Assembly (NCBI RefSeq): GCF_003479425.1
Contig: NZ_QUHC01000001.1
Location: 434,001 to 498,000 of the forward strand
Direction of reading: 5' to 3'
Origin: Odoribacter sp. AF15-53
Lineage (GTDB): Bacteria > Bacteroidota > Bacteroidia > Bacteroidales > Marinifilaceae
Length of the DNA: 64,000 bases
Made by a program: the position numbers and the translations under genes. The notes below the pieces were generated by a model. That model ran no database searches. It saw nothing but the letters and a program-made list of their open reading frames with translations, and had not been told where the DNA came from. This document shows positions 1 to 8,256 of this stretch, piece after piece (the first letter of the stretch is position 1; each line of letters opens with the position of its first letter).

Positions 1-107
1 TTTTCTTCATAGGAATGAATTACAACAATGCGTTTTGAAGGCTTGCTGCATCCTGTAAGAAGTAAAGAAAAAAGTAATATGATCCCGATTAGAAACTTCA
101 TATTCAT
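1..107 (-). CDS. lipoprotein N-terminus, substrate-binding-like (partial)
   Basis: Only the first 35 codons are inside the window. They encode a lipoprotein signal peptide ending in the lipobox LLLTGC, then KPSKRIVVIHSYEE. The start ATG overlaps the stop of the TonB receptor gene by one base (TAATG), so the two genes are probably translationally coupled. The IHSYEE stretch matches the start of the mature sensor domain of the histidine kinase at 30.1-32.4 kb (IALIHSYEEGY). The product may therefore carry the same ABC-type substrate-binding-like domain, either as a free lipoprotein or as the sensor of another kinase. Too short for the ORF track limits but clear from the coupling and the lipobox. 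Confidence 0.7.
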   Translation of the reverse strand, partial: MNMKFLIGIILLFSLLLTGCSKPSKRIVVIHSYEE

Positions 108-3100
108 TAATTAAAGATGTAACGAATTCCGATTTGTAATTGCCAGCAATTATCGGATGATAGACCTGATTCGAATGTTTTGTAGGGTAGAATATCCTTT
201 CCGTTCTTTTTTATGGTACTCATCGTGTAAACAGGTTCTCCGGTTTCATTTATTTCTTTGAGTTTAAGTAATACGCCGTTATTCCCTCCGGTAGCAACTT
301 TTGTCACCCCCCAGGAATTGTTTAGTAAATTGGCAAGATTCATGATATCCACGGACAATTGTAATGTGTTGGTGAATTTGCCTGTTTTGATTTTGAAATC
401 TTGAATCACGCGTAGATTATAGCGATTACACCAAGGAAGAAAGGCCGCATAGCCCTCTGCATATTCTCCTTTGTGTTTTTTCAGGTAAGGATCTTGGTTC
501 ACGAAAGCCCAGAATGCTTCTCGTTGTTCTTCTGCCGTGAAAATAATGTCTCCTACTTTTTTGTCGGCAAAATTCAATTCGTTTTTGTCTTTTGGGATGT
601 ATATCAAATCCCAATTGGAGATACCGTCGTTATTCATATCGCCATCGTATATATACGAATAATTTCCGGCACGTTCTCCCATGTAAAAAAGAGAAACAGA
701 GGTGGAGAAATGTTTGGCATATTTTTTCGAATAACTCACTTGAGCGATCACCCGATGCGGGGTTTGTGTATATTGGGAACGATGTAATTTCAGATAGTTG
801 GGACCATTCACGGAAGGTTCTTGTGTCCAGGCGTTATCAACTTGATTGCTCCTGTTGTTGGTTATGGATTTTGAAATGGTATACGTGTAAGCGGCCATGA
901 TTTCCAATCCTTCAAGAGGTTGCATGTTTACGGTTGCTGTAAAATTCGTACTGAACCCTTTACTCGTGTTTGTCATCAGGATAGCATTGGTTATATTTTC
1001 ATGATAACGTTTTTCAATGTTTCCGGGGTAGCGGTAACGATTGTCGGGACCGGTAAAACGAGTCATTCTAGAGTCATTCTCACCGATCACGTTCATATCC
1101 CGGTACACGATAGCATTCAGATCTTTCATAAAGGTTCCTTCCAGCGTGATAAGAGAATGGAAGGAGAAGGGGAATTGATAATCTATGGCCAATGAACTTT
1201 TCCATACTTGAGGGAGTTTGAAATGGCGATCAATGGTTGCGATATTATTTACCGTACCCGGTTCCGTGGGGAAATAATCGGGAAACAGGGGAGCGAGGTC
1301 CCGTAATATCTCTTCTCTGGTCCGAACATCTCCTGCTAAAGCGGCAAGCAAGGGATCTCCTGCTTTTTGGATAGAAACGGTGTTCTTTAACATTCCACTG
1401 CCTTCCTGCATCTTGGATAAAAATATCATGGGGAATCGTCCTGTAAAAATACCAGTACCCCCACGAATTTTCAGTATATTGTTGCAGAATAAATCATAAC
1501 TGAATCCCACCCGCGGAGAAAATAAAGGGGTGGATTGAGGCCAGTAAGCCGTACTTAATTTAACCCCGTTGAAAGAGTATTCTGAGATAGACGGATTCTC
1601 GTACCGTTTACTTGTATAAATCGGGATATCCATGCGAAGCCCGTAGGTGAATTTTAAATTGGGCAGGATGCTATATTCATCCTGCACGTAGGCTGAAAAC
1701 TGACGATAATTTACCTCGGCCGGGGCCCGTTTGTCATCTGAAAGTGAATAACAGAGGGCAAAGGCAACCGGGGCGGCTTTATTCACGAAATCTTCATAGT
1801 TTTTATAACGGTAGTACCCCGCACCGTAGCGTAAATAGCAATTCTTCAGGTTTTGTGATTCAAAACTGATGCCGGTAGTAATAAAATGTTTTCCGGTCTG
1901 GATCGAGAGATTATCCGTGATTGCCCATACTTTTTCAGTGATACCGTTATTCCATGCGTGTTGATCATAACCGGCATTCATAAAAGCATAGTCACTTCCG
2001 CTCTCGTCCGGTTTCATGATATCTATCGTGGGAAAATCCCCGTTACATTCCCGGTTATTGCCATCATTAAAAGTGAAACTTATTAATAGCTGGTTATTAA
2101 TATTTTTCTTCAAATGACTGTGTAACTCTCCCGTTAACGAATGTACGTTATTCACATCCTGCCACATGGAATTCCGGAAACTCATGGAATAGCGACTCAC
2201 GGGGCCCCCGGTAATGCCTAATGCAGGTCCGATCACGTTATTATCTTTTTTATTGGTCGTGTAATTGTACCGGAGCATTAGTTTGTGATAATCGTTAATA
2301 TTCCAGTCCAGACGGGTCAAGAGGCGATACACGGAAGACTTTCCTTCAAAATCAGTCCATGAACCGGTGTTATACCCGTACATTTCTTTCAAATCTTTTG
2401 AAAATTGACTCATGTCTTCAGCAGTAACTCTGGAGGTATTATTTGTTATATCCTCTTGGCCATCTTCCGAAAGCTTCCATTTATGAATCGGGTAGGGGGA
2501 ATATTCATATTCTCCATTGACGAAGAAAAAGACTCTATTTTTTAGTATAGGTCCTCCCAGAGTGATTCCGTATATGGTACGAGCCTCTTTTTCTCTTTCT
2601 CCCAGGTCGTTGTCCGCTACTTTATTGCCTCGTAAATGTTCATTTTTGATATACGAATAGGCTGATCCAGCCAGATTGTTGGTCCCACTTTTAGTAACAA
2701 TATTAATGGCTGCCCCCACGAAATTGGTCTGGCGAACATCATAAGCGGCAATATTCAGCATGATTTCTTCAATTGCGTCTATCGAAATCGGGTTACCCCC
2801 TCCGGGGAGGATGTTACCGTCCAAACCCATATTATAATTGAAATTCGCCCCGTCCACGCTGTAATTGTTCATACGCTGATCCCGTCCCCCGAATCCTCTA
2901 CCGTTGGAATAAGGTGAAAGTTTCAAAATATCTCCTAGCGAGCGGCTGATATTAGGGTAAAGCTTGATCTGGGAGGCATCAATATGTGTGCTTGCCCCGG
3001 TTTTCCCGTTTGAATATTTGGATTTTGTACTTCTTACAATGACTTCGTCTAAGGTCGTGGACGGGATCAGAATGGCATTACATGTGTATGCTTCGGCCAG

Positions 3101-3388
3101 TCGCAACTGGATACCCGTAACTACAAAACCGTGAAAACCAACATAAGAGATTTCTACTTTGTAAGGGCCTCCGGGACGCATACCTTGCAATTGATAATAC
3201 CCTTGCTTGTTGGTGATCGTGCTATAACGAGATCCTGAAGGAATATGCGTGACGATCACGGTAGCTCCCGGAAGAGAATCAATCCCGTCGGAAACATAGC
3301 CATTCATGAATGAACTTGTAACTTGGCCAATGGCAATCGAAAAGTACCCTGTAAATAACAGGCACATGATTAAAATCCGACAGATCAT
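107..3388 (-). CDS. TonB-dependent receptor, Oar-like, with carboxypeptidase-regulatory-like domain
   Basis: Outer-membrane receptor of 1093 residues. A signal peptide (about 1-21, ending IAIGQ) is followed by a carboxypeptidase-regulatory-like beta-sandwich (about 25-105; GYVSDGIDSLPGATVIV), a plug domain starting near LDEVIVRSTKSK, and a long barrel ending in an aromatic residue pattern (IRYIFN). The plug contains NYSVDGANFNYNMGLDG and INIVTKSGTNNLAG, as in Oar-type TonB receptors rather than SusC proteins, and no SusD-like gene follows. The substrate is unknown. It is the upstream gene of a coupled pair with the lipoprotein that runs off the left edge, a possible binding partner. The start is the first ATG, giving a normal signal peptide. 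Confidence 0.85.
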   Translation of the reverse strand: MICRILIMCLLFTGYFSIAIGQVTSSFMNGYVSDGIDSLPGATVIVTHIPSGSRYSTITNKQGYYQLQGMRPGGPYKVEISYVGFHGFVVTGIQLRLAEAYTCNAILIPSTTLDEVIVRSTKSKYSNGKTGASTHIDASQIKLYPNISRSLGDILKLSPYSNGRGFGGRDQRMNNYSVDGANFNYNMGLDGNILPGGGNPISIDAIEEIMLNIAAYDVRQTNFVGAAINIVTKSGTNNLAGSAYSYIKNEHLRGNKVADNDLGEREKEARTIYGITLGGPILKNRVFFFVNGEYEYSPYPIHKWKLSEDGQEDITNNTSRVTAEDMSQFSKDLKEMYGYNTGSWTDFEGKSSVYRLLTRLDWNINDYHKLMLRYNYTTNKKDNNVIGPALGITGGPVSRYSMSFRNSMWQDVNNVHSLTGELHSHLKKNINNQLLISFTFNDGNNRECNGDFPTIDIMKPDESGSDYAFMNAGYDQHAWNNGITEKVWAITDNLSIQTGKHFITTGISFESQNLKNCYLRYGAGYYRYKNYEDFVNKAAPVAFALCYSLSDDKRAPAEVNYRQFSAYVQDEYSILPNLKFTYGLRMDIPIYTSKRYENPSISEYSFNGVKLSTAYWPQSTPLFSPRVGFSYDLFCNNILKIRGGTGIFTGRFPMIFLSKMQEGSGMLKNTVSIQKAGDPLLAALAGDVRTREEILRDLAPLFPDYFPTEPGTVNNIATIDRHFKLPQVWKSSLAIDYQFPFSFHSLITLEGTFMKDLNAIVYRDMNVIGENDSRMTRFTGPDNRYRYPGNIEKRYHENITNAILMTNTSKGFSTNFTATVNMQPLEGLEIMAAYTYTISKSITNNRSNQVDNAWTQEPSVNGPNYLKLHRSQYTQTPHRVIAQVSYSKKYAKHFSTSVSLFYMGERAGNYSYIYDGDMNNDGISNWDLIYIPKDKNELNFADKKVGDIIFTAEEQREAFWAFVNQDPYLKKHKGEYAEGYAAFLPWCNRYNLRVIQDFKIKTGKFTNTLQLSVDIMNLANLLNNSWGVTKVATGGNNGVLLKLKEINETGEPVYTMSTIKKNGKDILPYKTFESGLSSDNCWQLQIGIRYIFN

Positions 3389-3506
3389 GTCTTATGTAAT
3401 GTTTAATTCACCTCTGTATACAACAAACGTTTAAAGTACAAATATCACATTATTTTGTCAAATTACAAGATTTTCATGTTTTTAAAATATCCCTGTATAG
3501 CTTATT

Positions 3507-4667
3507 TTATAAAAAATTGGCTACCCGATTGAATATACTTTCAAAGGAGGTATACAATAATTCAGGACTGGCACCCGTGTTGGTCGGAAAAGGATTTTGA
3601 TGAGAGTATTCGTAAGGAAAATCTAGTTCTTCCAGTATCGTTTTTGCACTTTTGGGGCCTAAGGCTTCGATAGCGCCAATCGTGGGCATGACCGTATCTT
3701 TTTTCAGGGTAATGATGCGAACACGGTTTTGCACTTTTTCGAAGAACTTTTCCCTGTATTCCTGCATAACATTCGGGCGTATCATTGCCTTGAAGGCTTT
3801 TTCCATAAAGTCTTCTTGGTACAACACGGGCAAAAGATTATGATGTTCGTTACGTACTAGGAAGTTGTTTAAGAAGTAATTCTTCACTTTTCGATAAGCC
3901 TCGTAATCCATGATATCTCTTGCACTACCATCCATTTGACTGAAAATAGATCCGCCACAGAACATGAAGAGTTTACTGTCGTCTAGTAAGCGATCGGGGT
4001 TGGCGATCATCAGAATTTGTGACAGGAACGCTCCTATCGAGTAGGCAAAGATATTGATAGAGGTGTCCTTCTTGAATAACGGGTGTTGCCCGGTTTTGAT
4101 TTCAGTAAATAGTTGCCACAAATTGAACAGGGACTCTTTCCCGGAGATGTAAAAACGCAAGGGCGTGTCGGAGAGTCGGTAACTCAGGGCCACGTTGACA
4201 AAAGTGGAGTTGTTAAGGTGTTCGACTTCTTGTTTGCGTTTGGCAACCCATGGCATCAAAGCTCTGGGATTGTACCAGTTGTTGGGAGTCCGGTTCATGT
4301 GGAATGCGATGGGGAAAAGGATTACGGCTTTCCCGGTGGCGAGGGACAGGTATTCGGCCCACGTGAGGTATTTATCCCAATTCCGTTCATTCAGTCCATG
4401 CAATAGTAGAATTGCCTGATCTAATTTCCGAGCTCCTTTAGGAGTGAAGATGGAGTACGAGAAACTTTTGTTCTCCTGAATGCTGTTATCCGGTGTTGAA
4501 CAAAAGCCTGTAGCCGGAAGAAGTTGTTGGAATTGTTCTATTTCTTTCACTCCTACATATTGAGTAAAGTGATAAGGGCGAATTTCCAACGGTCGGTCCT
4601 CCACGTCTATTTTCTTGTCATAAGAGAAAATAGCTTTTAATTGTTTTGTTCTAATTGAGATTTCCAT
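3507..4667 (-). CDS. alpha/beta-hydrolase-like protein (DUF6051-like)
   Basis: A 386-residue cytoplasmic protein with no signal peptide. ILLLHGLNERNW (about 125-140) resembles the oxyanion-hole HG motif of alpha/beta hydrolases. INIFAYSIGAFLSQILM resembles a nucleophile elbow, G-x-S-x-G-like, but reads AYSIGA, so Ser would be the nucleophile. A late DTVMPTIGAIEAL stretch is compatible with the acid residue. The closest family I can name from memory is DUF6051 of Bacteroidetes, whose substrate is not known. It stands alone on the minus strand, about 180 bp from the divergent LytTR gene. Hydrolase fold is likely; the activity and the exact family are inference. Confidence 0.6.
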   Translation of the reverse strand: MEISIRTKQLKAIFSYDKKIDVEDRPLEIRPYHFTQYVGVKEIEQFQQLLPATGFCSTPDNSIQENKSFSYSIFTPKGARKLDQAILLLHGLNERNWDKYLTWAEYLSLATGKAVILFPIAFHMNRTPNNWYNPRALMPWVAKRKQEVEHLNNSTFVNVALSYRLSDTPLRFYISGKESLFNLWQLFTEIKTGQHPLFKKDTSINIFAYSIGAFLSQILMIANPDRLLDDSKLFMFCGGSIFSQMDGSARDIMDYEAYRKVKNYFLNNFLVRNEHHNLLPVLYQEDFMEKAFKAMIRPNVMQEYREKFFEKVQNRVRIITLKKDTVMPTIGAIEALGPKSAKTILEELDFPYEYSHQNPFPTNTGASPELLYTSFESIFNRVANFL

Positions 4668-4738
4668 AGTCTTGCGATTAATTTAATTACAAACTAACAC
4701 TACAATTTCGGGTTTTCAAAATTAGTGGTGTATATCAG

Positions 4739-4770
4739 CCCCTAAAGGGACAGAATTCCATATTTAGGGA
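4739..4770. promoter_or_regulatory. inverted repeat upstream of the LytTR gene
   Basis: CCCTAAA (4740-4746) and TTTAGGG (4763-4769) form a perfect 7-bp inverted repeat with a 16-bp spacer. It lies in the divergent region 45 bp upstream of the -7 element of the LytTR gene. Half-sites spaced by about two helix turns are usual for LytTR-type regulators, so autoregulation is possible. Binding is inference. Confidence 0.35.
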
Positions 4771-4814
4771 TGAAATTTGTTCCTGTGGGGTGAGATTGTT
4801 TACGGGAAATAATG

Positions 4815-4822
4815 TATCTTTG
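4815..4822 (+). promoter_or_regulatory. -7 promoter element, TATCTTTG
   Basis: TATCTTTG matches the Bacteroidetes -7 consensus TAnnTTTG and lies 27 bp before the LytTR start codon. A TTG at 4796-4798 is a weak -33 candidate with a short spacer. Confidence 0.6.
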
Positions 4823-4849
4823 TTTGAAATTTATAAAAATTAGTGAGAG

Positions 4850-5707
4850 ATGAACGTGTTGACCCGGAAAATACCAGCTTACCATTACGAAAGATCGAAT
4901 CTGATACGGTTGGTGTTGTTCACGGCATTTTTTGACTTGATTTTTATCAATATTTACAAGCCATTCAGCTCACTTACATGGTATCCGGTATCCGAGTTTA
5001 AATTTTTCCTTTTTTCGAGTTTGGTCATTCTTACGGGAGTACTCGTGGTGGCTATCAGCCGTGTCATCATGTATTATTACACGAAGAAACGCTCGATTAA
5101 TTATCTGGAATACGGGATTTGGATCGTGTCGGAAATCTTTTTTATGTCGTTGTTCTACACGATTTATTCCGTGTCTTTGAAGAAAGAGGCGGATATACTG
5201 GAAGTTTTTAGCGAGTCGGCAGAAAACACCACGTTGGTTCTTTTATTGCCTTACGCCATTCTGATGCTTTATTTCTCGTGGAGAGACAAGGAACAGAAAT
5301 TGAGAATGATTGAAGAAAACAAGGGAGATGCGATCGGGGGGGCGAGTGTAATTTCTTTTCGGGATGAGAAAGGGGAGTTGAGACTGTCAATAAAGCATTC
5401 CAATTTACTTTATATCGAATCGGCTGATAATTACGTGCGGGTATGGTACTTGAACAAGGGGGTGGTGACGAAATTTATGTTGCGTAATACCTTGAAGGCG
5501 ATGGAGGAGGCATTCGAGGGAACGAACGTTTTAAGATGTCATCGCTCTTATATGGTAAATTTCGAACAGGTGAAAGTGATCCGGCGAGAGAAAGACGGCG
5601 TCTATTTAGAGTTTGATGTTGAAAAAGTTCCTGATATACCTATCTCAAAAACCTATAGCGAGAAAGTGACACATTGGTTTATGTGTTATTCCTCTTCGAA
5701 TGAGTAA
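4850..5707 (+). CDS. membrane-anchored LytTR-family transcriptional regulator
   Basis: The 285-residue protein has about four hydrophobic segments in its first half (FTAFFDLIFINIY, FFLFSSLVILTGVLVVA, FFMSLFYTIYSV, TLVLLLPYAILMLYFSW) and a C-terminal LytTR DNA-binding domain (about 170-280). The domain shows the family pattern: YIESADNYVRVWY, LRCHRSYMVNFEQV and a DIPISKTYSEKV end. There is no receiver domain, so the membrane part probably replaces two-component signalling as the sensor. Its last eight bases overlap the start of the AraC gene, so the two regulators are co-translated. Target genes are unknown; the inverted repeat upstream suggests autoregulation. Confidence 0.85.
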   Translation: MNVLTRKIPAYHYERSNLIRLVLFTAFFDLIFINIYKPFSSLTWYPVSEFKFFLFSSLVILTGVLVVAISRVIMYYYTKKRSINYLEYGIWIVSEIFFMSLFYTIYSVSLKKEADILEVFSESAENTTLVLLLPYAILMLYFSWRDKEQKLRMIEENKGDAIGGASVISFRDEKGELRLSIKHSNLLYIESADNYVRVWYLNKGVVTKFMLRNTLKAMEEAFEGTNVLRCHRSYMVNFEQVKVIRREKDGVYLEFDVEKVPDIPISKTYSEKVTHWFMCYSSSNE

Positions 5708-6533
5708 ATATCAATATATACAACCTTGCCGGGAGCTTTCCGGGTATGTTCAATATTACTGGATGTTGGATATGGAAGACACGTATCCGTTATGCGAGCC
5801 GCATCGTCTGACCCCGCAGGGCTTTATAGAGATCGTGTTTTATTACGGGGATCGGTATCAATTGGTCTCATCCGGTCAGAGGGAATCACATCCGAGAGCC
5901 TCGCTTTACGGACAACGTACGGGATATTTGGATATTTTGCCTACGGGAAGAGTGGGTTTAATGGCCGTTGTCTTTACTCCCGTGGGAGTGCGGGATTTAT
6001 TACATATGCCGTTGGGCGAGTTGGCAAACGGTTGCTATTCTCTGGGAGAAGTCTTGGGAAAGGAAGGGCAGGAATTAGAAGATCAAATCATGACGGCTCT
6101 CGGTTTTGATGAACGGGTTCAGAGTTTGGAACGCTTCCTGTTACAGCGGTTGAAACGAAGAAATGAATTTGAAAATAATCGGATGAGAATGGTGATAACT
6201 CGATTGCTTCAAAATCGGGGCATGTTGAACGTGGAGCAATTAGCTGATTACGCCTGTCTGAGCAAGAAGCAATTTGAGCGGGTATTTGCCGCTTACGTGG
6301 GATTAATGCCCAAACAATATTTGCGGGTGATTCGTTTTTTGCATGCCGTGGAACTCAAGAACCGGATGCCCGAAACCGATCTGGCCACACTGGCTTTCCA
6401 TGCCGGATACTACGATAGCGCTCATCTGGCCAACGAGATTAAAACCTTGACCGGTCATACTTCCAGCACCCTTTTCCAACTGATGTGTTTTTCTGAAGAC
6501 GCCGAGAGTATCAGTTGGTTTTTGGAAGGTTGA
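5700..6533 (+). CDS. AraC-family transcriptional regulator
   Basis: 277 residues. The N-terminal part (MSKYQYIQPCRELSGYVQYYWMLD; PQGFIEIVFYYGDRY; VGVRDLLHMPLGEL) resembles the DUF6597 sensor half often joined to AraC domains. The C-terminal part (about 165-265) carries the double helix-turn-helix (NVEQLADYACLSKKQFERVF and LATLAFHAGYYDSAHLANEIK). It starts inside the end of the LytTR gene (8-bp overlap), so both regulators are made from one transcript. The inducer is not predictable from the sequence. A stop is followed by a short repeated motif (CCCCATTTTCAATT twice) and then the next gene. Confidence 0.88.
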   Translation: MSKYQYIQPCRELSGYVQYYWMLDMEDTYPLCEPHRLTPQGFIEIVFYYGDRYQLVSSGQRESHPRASLYGQRTGYLDILPTGRVGLMAVVFTPVGVRDLLHMPLGELANGCYSLGEVLGKEGQELEDQIMTALGFDERVQSLERFLLQRLKRRNEFENNRMRMVITRLLQNRGMLNVEQLADYACLSKKQFERVFAAYVGLMPKQYLRVIRFLHAVELKNRMPETDLATLAFHAGYYDSAHLANEIKTLTGHTSSTLFQLMCFSEDAESISWFLEG

Positions 6534-6645
6534 TTCCCCATTTTCAATTCCCCATTTTCATTTGTACAAATGTCTCTTTTTTCCAATAATCGAGCGGGGA
6601 GGATGGTCTATTTTTGTCTTATTAATCATTAAAGACAAAAGTAAT

Positions 6646-7029
6646 ATGAAACCATTAGTAGCTTTTTTTGAAATTCCTGCTGTCGACATCGAACGGGCAG
6701 TACGGTTTTACGAGATGGTATTCAAGAAAGAACTGGAAATTCTTGAAAATGGTGATGAGAAAATGGCTTTTATCTCTTTGGGTGAAGGAACTCCTATCGG
6801 GTGTGTGTTTAGTTTGAAAGGGTACGTGCCAACCTCGAATGGGATTACTATTTCGTTTTTCACGGAAGCCTTGGATGAAGCTTTGGAAAGAGTGAAAGAA
6901 GCTGGAGGTAAGGTGTCGTCCCCGCCTTGTGAAACTTGTGAAGGTTCGAACGAGTATTTCGCTTATTTTCTGGATACCGAGGGGAATAGGATCGGGCTAT
7001 TTACCCGAAACATTCTTCCGTTAGCATAG
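6646..7029 (+). CDS. VOC-family (glyoxalase/bleomycin-resistance fold) protein
   Basis: A 127-residue single-domain VOC protein. FFEIPAVDIERAVRFYEMVF is the first beta-alpha-beta half, and TEGNRIGLFTRN the last strand with the usual Asp/Glu-Gly-Asn-Arg-Ile-Gly signature. I start at ATG 6646 rather than at an upstream TTG because the domain begins right there and TATTTTTG, a -7-like element, sits at 6609-6616. Members bind a metal and act on small molecules, but the substrate here is unknown. The gene is convergent with the YbaK-like gene, and their 3' ends overlap by 29 bp. Confidence 0.8.
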   Translation: MKPLVAFFEIPAVDIERAVRFYEMVFKKELEILENGDEKMAFISLGEGTPIGCVFSLKGYVPTSNGITISFFTEALDEALERVKEAGGKVSSPPCETCEGSNEYFAYFLDTEGNRIGLFTRNILPLA

Positions 7030-7462
7030 TAGGAGACGTCAGACGAATGAGATCTTGGGGCGTGATTTTCAAGGTGTGTAGTACGTCACCGGAACCACCG
7101 TAAATGAAATCCTGTTCGAATAATTGATTGTCAATGAAACAAGGGAGTCCATGACCGATTAGGGGAATGGCTCCCGTTTCATATTCGGTTACCCGGGTAA
7201 TTTCATCCCGATCAGCCATTTTAAATTTCGTGTAACCGAGATTTTTACCCATTTGTTTAAAATCTATTCTTCCCCTTTGTGCGCTGATTACAAGTGCGAG
7301 GAGTCCTTTTTCTGTCTTCATGATAAAAACCGGAGCCGCCTTGCTACTATCAAAATATTTCTCGGCATCCTTCACGGAAAGGATGGGGGACGAGTGTTCG
7401 ATAATTTCAAAACAGGCTTGTTCATCTTGAAGGTATTGAGCAAGTTGGGGTATGGTTAGCAT
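7001..7462 (-). CDS. YbaK/EbsC-family aminoacyl-tRNA deacylase-like protein
   Basis: About 153 residues from the ATG at 7462 (the longer frame starts with TTG). The fold is the YbaK/prolyl-tRNA editing domain: IIEHSSPILSVKDAEKYF, PVFIMKTEKGLLALVISA, DEITRVTEYETGAIPLIGHG. The GAIPLIGHGLP stretch corresponds to the GxxxP(F/I)G loop that lines the active site. The family hydrolyses mischarged tRNA in trans; which tRNA is unclear. Its promoter (TATCTTTG on the minus strand, 7487-7494) is divergent from that of the SanA-like gene. Its 3' end overlaps the VOC gene. Confidence 0.8.
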   Translation of the reverse strand: MLTIPQLAQYLQDEQACFEIIEHSSPILSVKDAEKYFDSSKAAPVFIMKTEKGLLALVISAQRGRIDFKQMGKNLGYTKFKMADRDEITRVTEYETGAIPLIGHGLPCFIDNQLFEQDFIYGGSGDVLHTLKITPQDLIRLTSPTMLTEECFG

Positions 7463-7486
7463 AAAAATTGTTTTTATTGTACCTAA

Positions 7487-7522
7487 CAAAGATAATAAAT
7501 GTCGGGGAATACTTTATCTTTG
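7487..7522. promoter_or_regulatory. divergent promoter pair
   Basis: Two TATCTTTG -7 elements face away from each other: 7487-7494 on the minus strand for the YbaK-like gene and 7515-7522 on the plus strand for the SanA-like gene. The elements are only 20 bp apart, so the two polymerases would compete for the same stretch. Confidence 0.6.
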
Positions 7523-7533
7523 TAGGAAAGGAA

Positions 7534-8256
7534 ATGAAAATGGTATTGAAGGAACATAAAGGTAAAATGCCCACGGGTGAGCCGTCAAAAACGAAAGGAC
7601 GTAAACGCTGGAAGGTTGCGAGACGCGTATTCGTGTACGTCGTGTTTCTGCCTGTTTTCGTGTGTTGTGCGGGTATCTTGTTCTGTAACTATCGAATTTC
7701 ACAATATGCTGGAGATAAGGTTTTTGAGGATACGACACTAATACCATACAATAAAGTGGGATTGTTGCTTGGAACTTCACCCAGGGTGAAAGGAGGGAGA
7801 ACGAACCTTTATTTTAAGCATCGTATTGATGCGGCGGTTGCGTTATATAACGCTGGGAAAATCAAGTATATATTAATTAGCGGGGATAATCGGCGTCACA
7901 ATTATAACGAGCCTCAGGCAATGAAGGATTCACTGCTTAAAAGAGGGATTCCCAAAGAGGCGTTGGTGCTCGATTTTGCCGGATTGCGTACGCTTGATTC
8001 TGTCGTGCGTTCAAAGGAGATTTTCGGGCAGGATAGCGTGACCGTGATCTCCCAACAATTCCATAATGAACGTGCGATTTTTCTTGCCCGGCATTACGGG
8101 ATTTCGGCCATAGGTTTTAATGCCTTGGATGTCAGTATAAACAAAGGCATGAAGACTCAAATCCGGGAATTATTTGCTAGAGTGAAAGTGTATCTTGATT
8201 TTTTCACGGGTAAACAACCTCGCCATTTGGGTAATCGGATTGAAATTCCGGAATAG
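7534..8256 (+). CDS. SanA/YdcF-like (DUF218) membrane protein
   Basis: About 240 residues from ATG 7534. A second ATG at 7540 is equally possible; the TTG at 7468 lies upstream of the -7 element and is rejected. A basic N-terminus is followed by one transmembrane helix (VFVYVVFLPVFVCCAGILF) and a DUF218 domain: KVGLLLGTSPRV, YFKHRIDAAVALYNAGKIKYILISGDN, EPQAMKDSLLKRGIP, VISQQFHNERAIFLAR. SanA-type proteins are linked to envelope barrier function and vancomycin exclusion at high temperature in enterobacteria; the reaction is not known. The 3' end overlaps the convergent gene by 53 bp. Confidence 0.85.
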   Translation: MKMVLKEHKGKMPTGEPSKTKGRKRWKVARRVFVYVVFLPVFVCCAGILFCNYRISQYAGDKVFEDTTLIPYNKVGLLLGTSPRVKGGRTNLYFKHRIDAAVALYNAGKIKYILISGDNRRHNYNEPQAMKDSLLKRGIPKEALVLDFAGLRTLDSVVRSKEIFGQDSVTVISQQFHNERAIFLARHYGISAIGFNALDVSINKGMKTQIRELFARVKVYLDFFTGKQPRHLGNRIEIPE

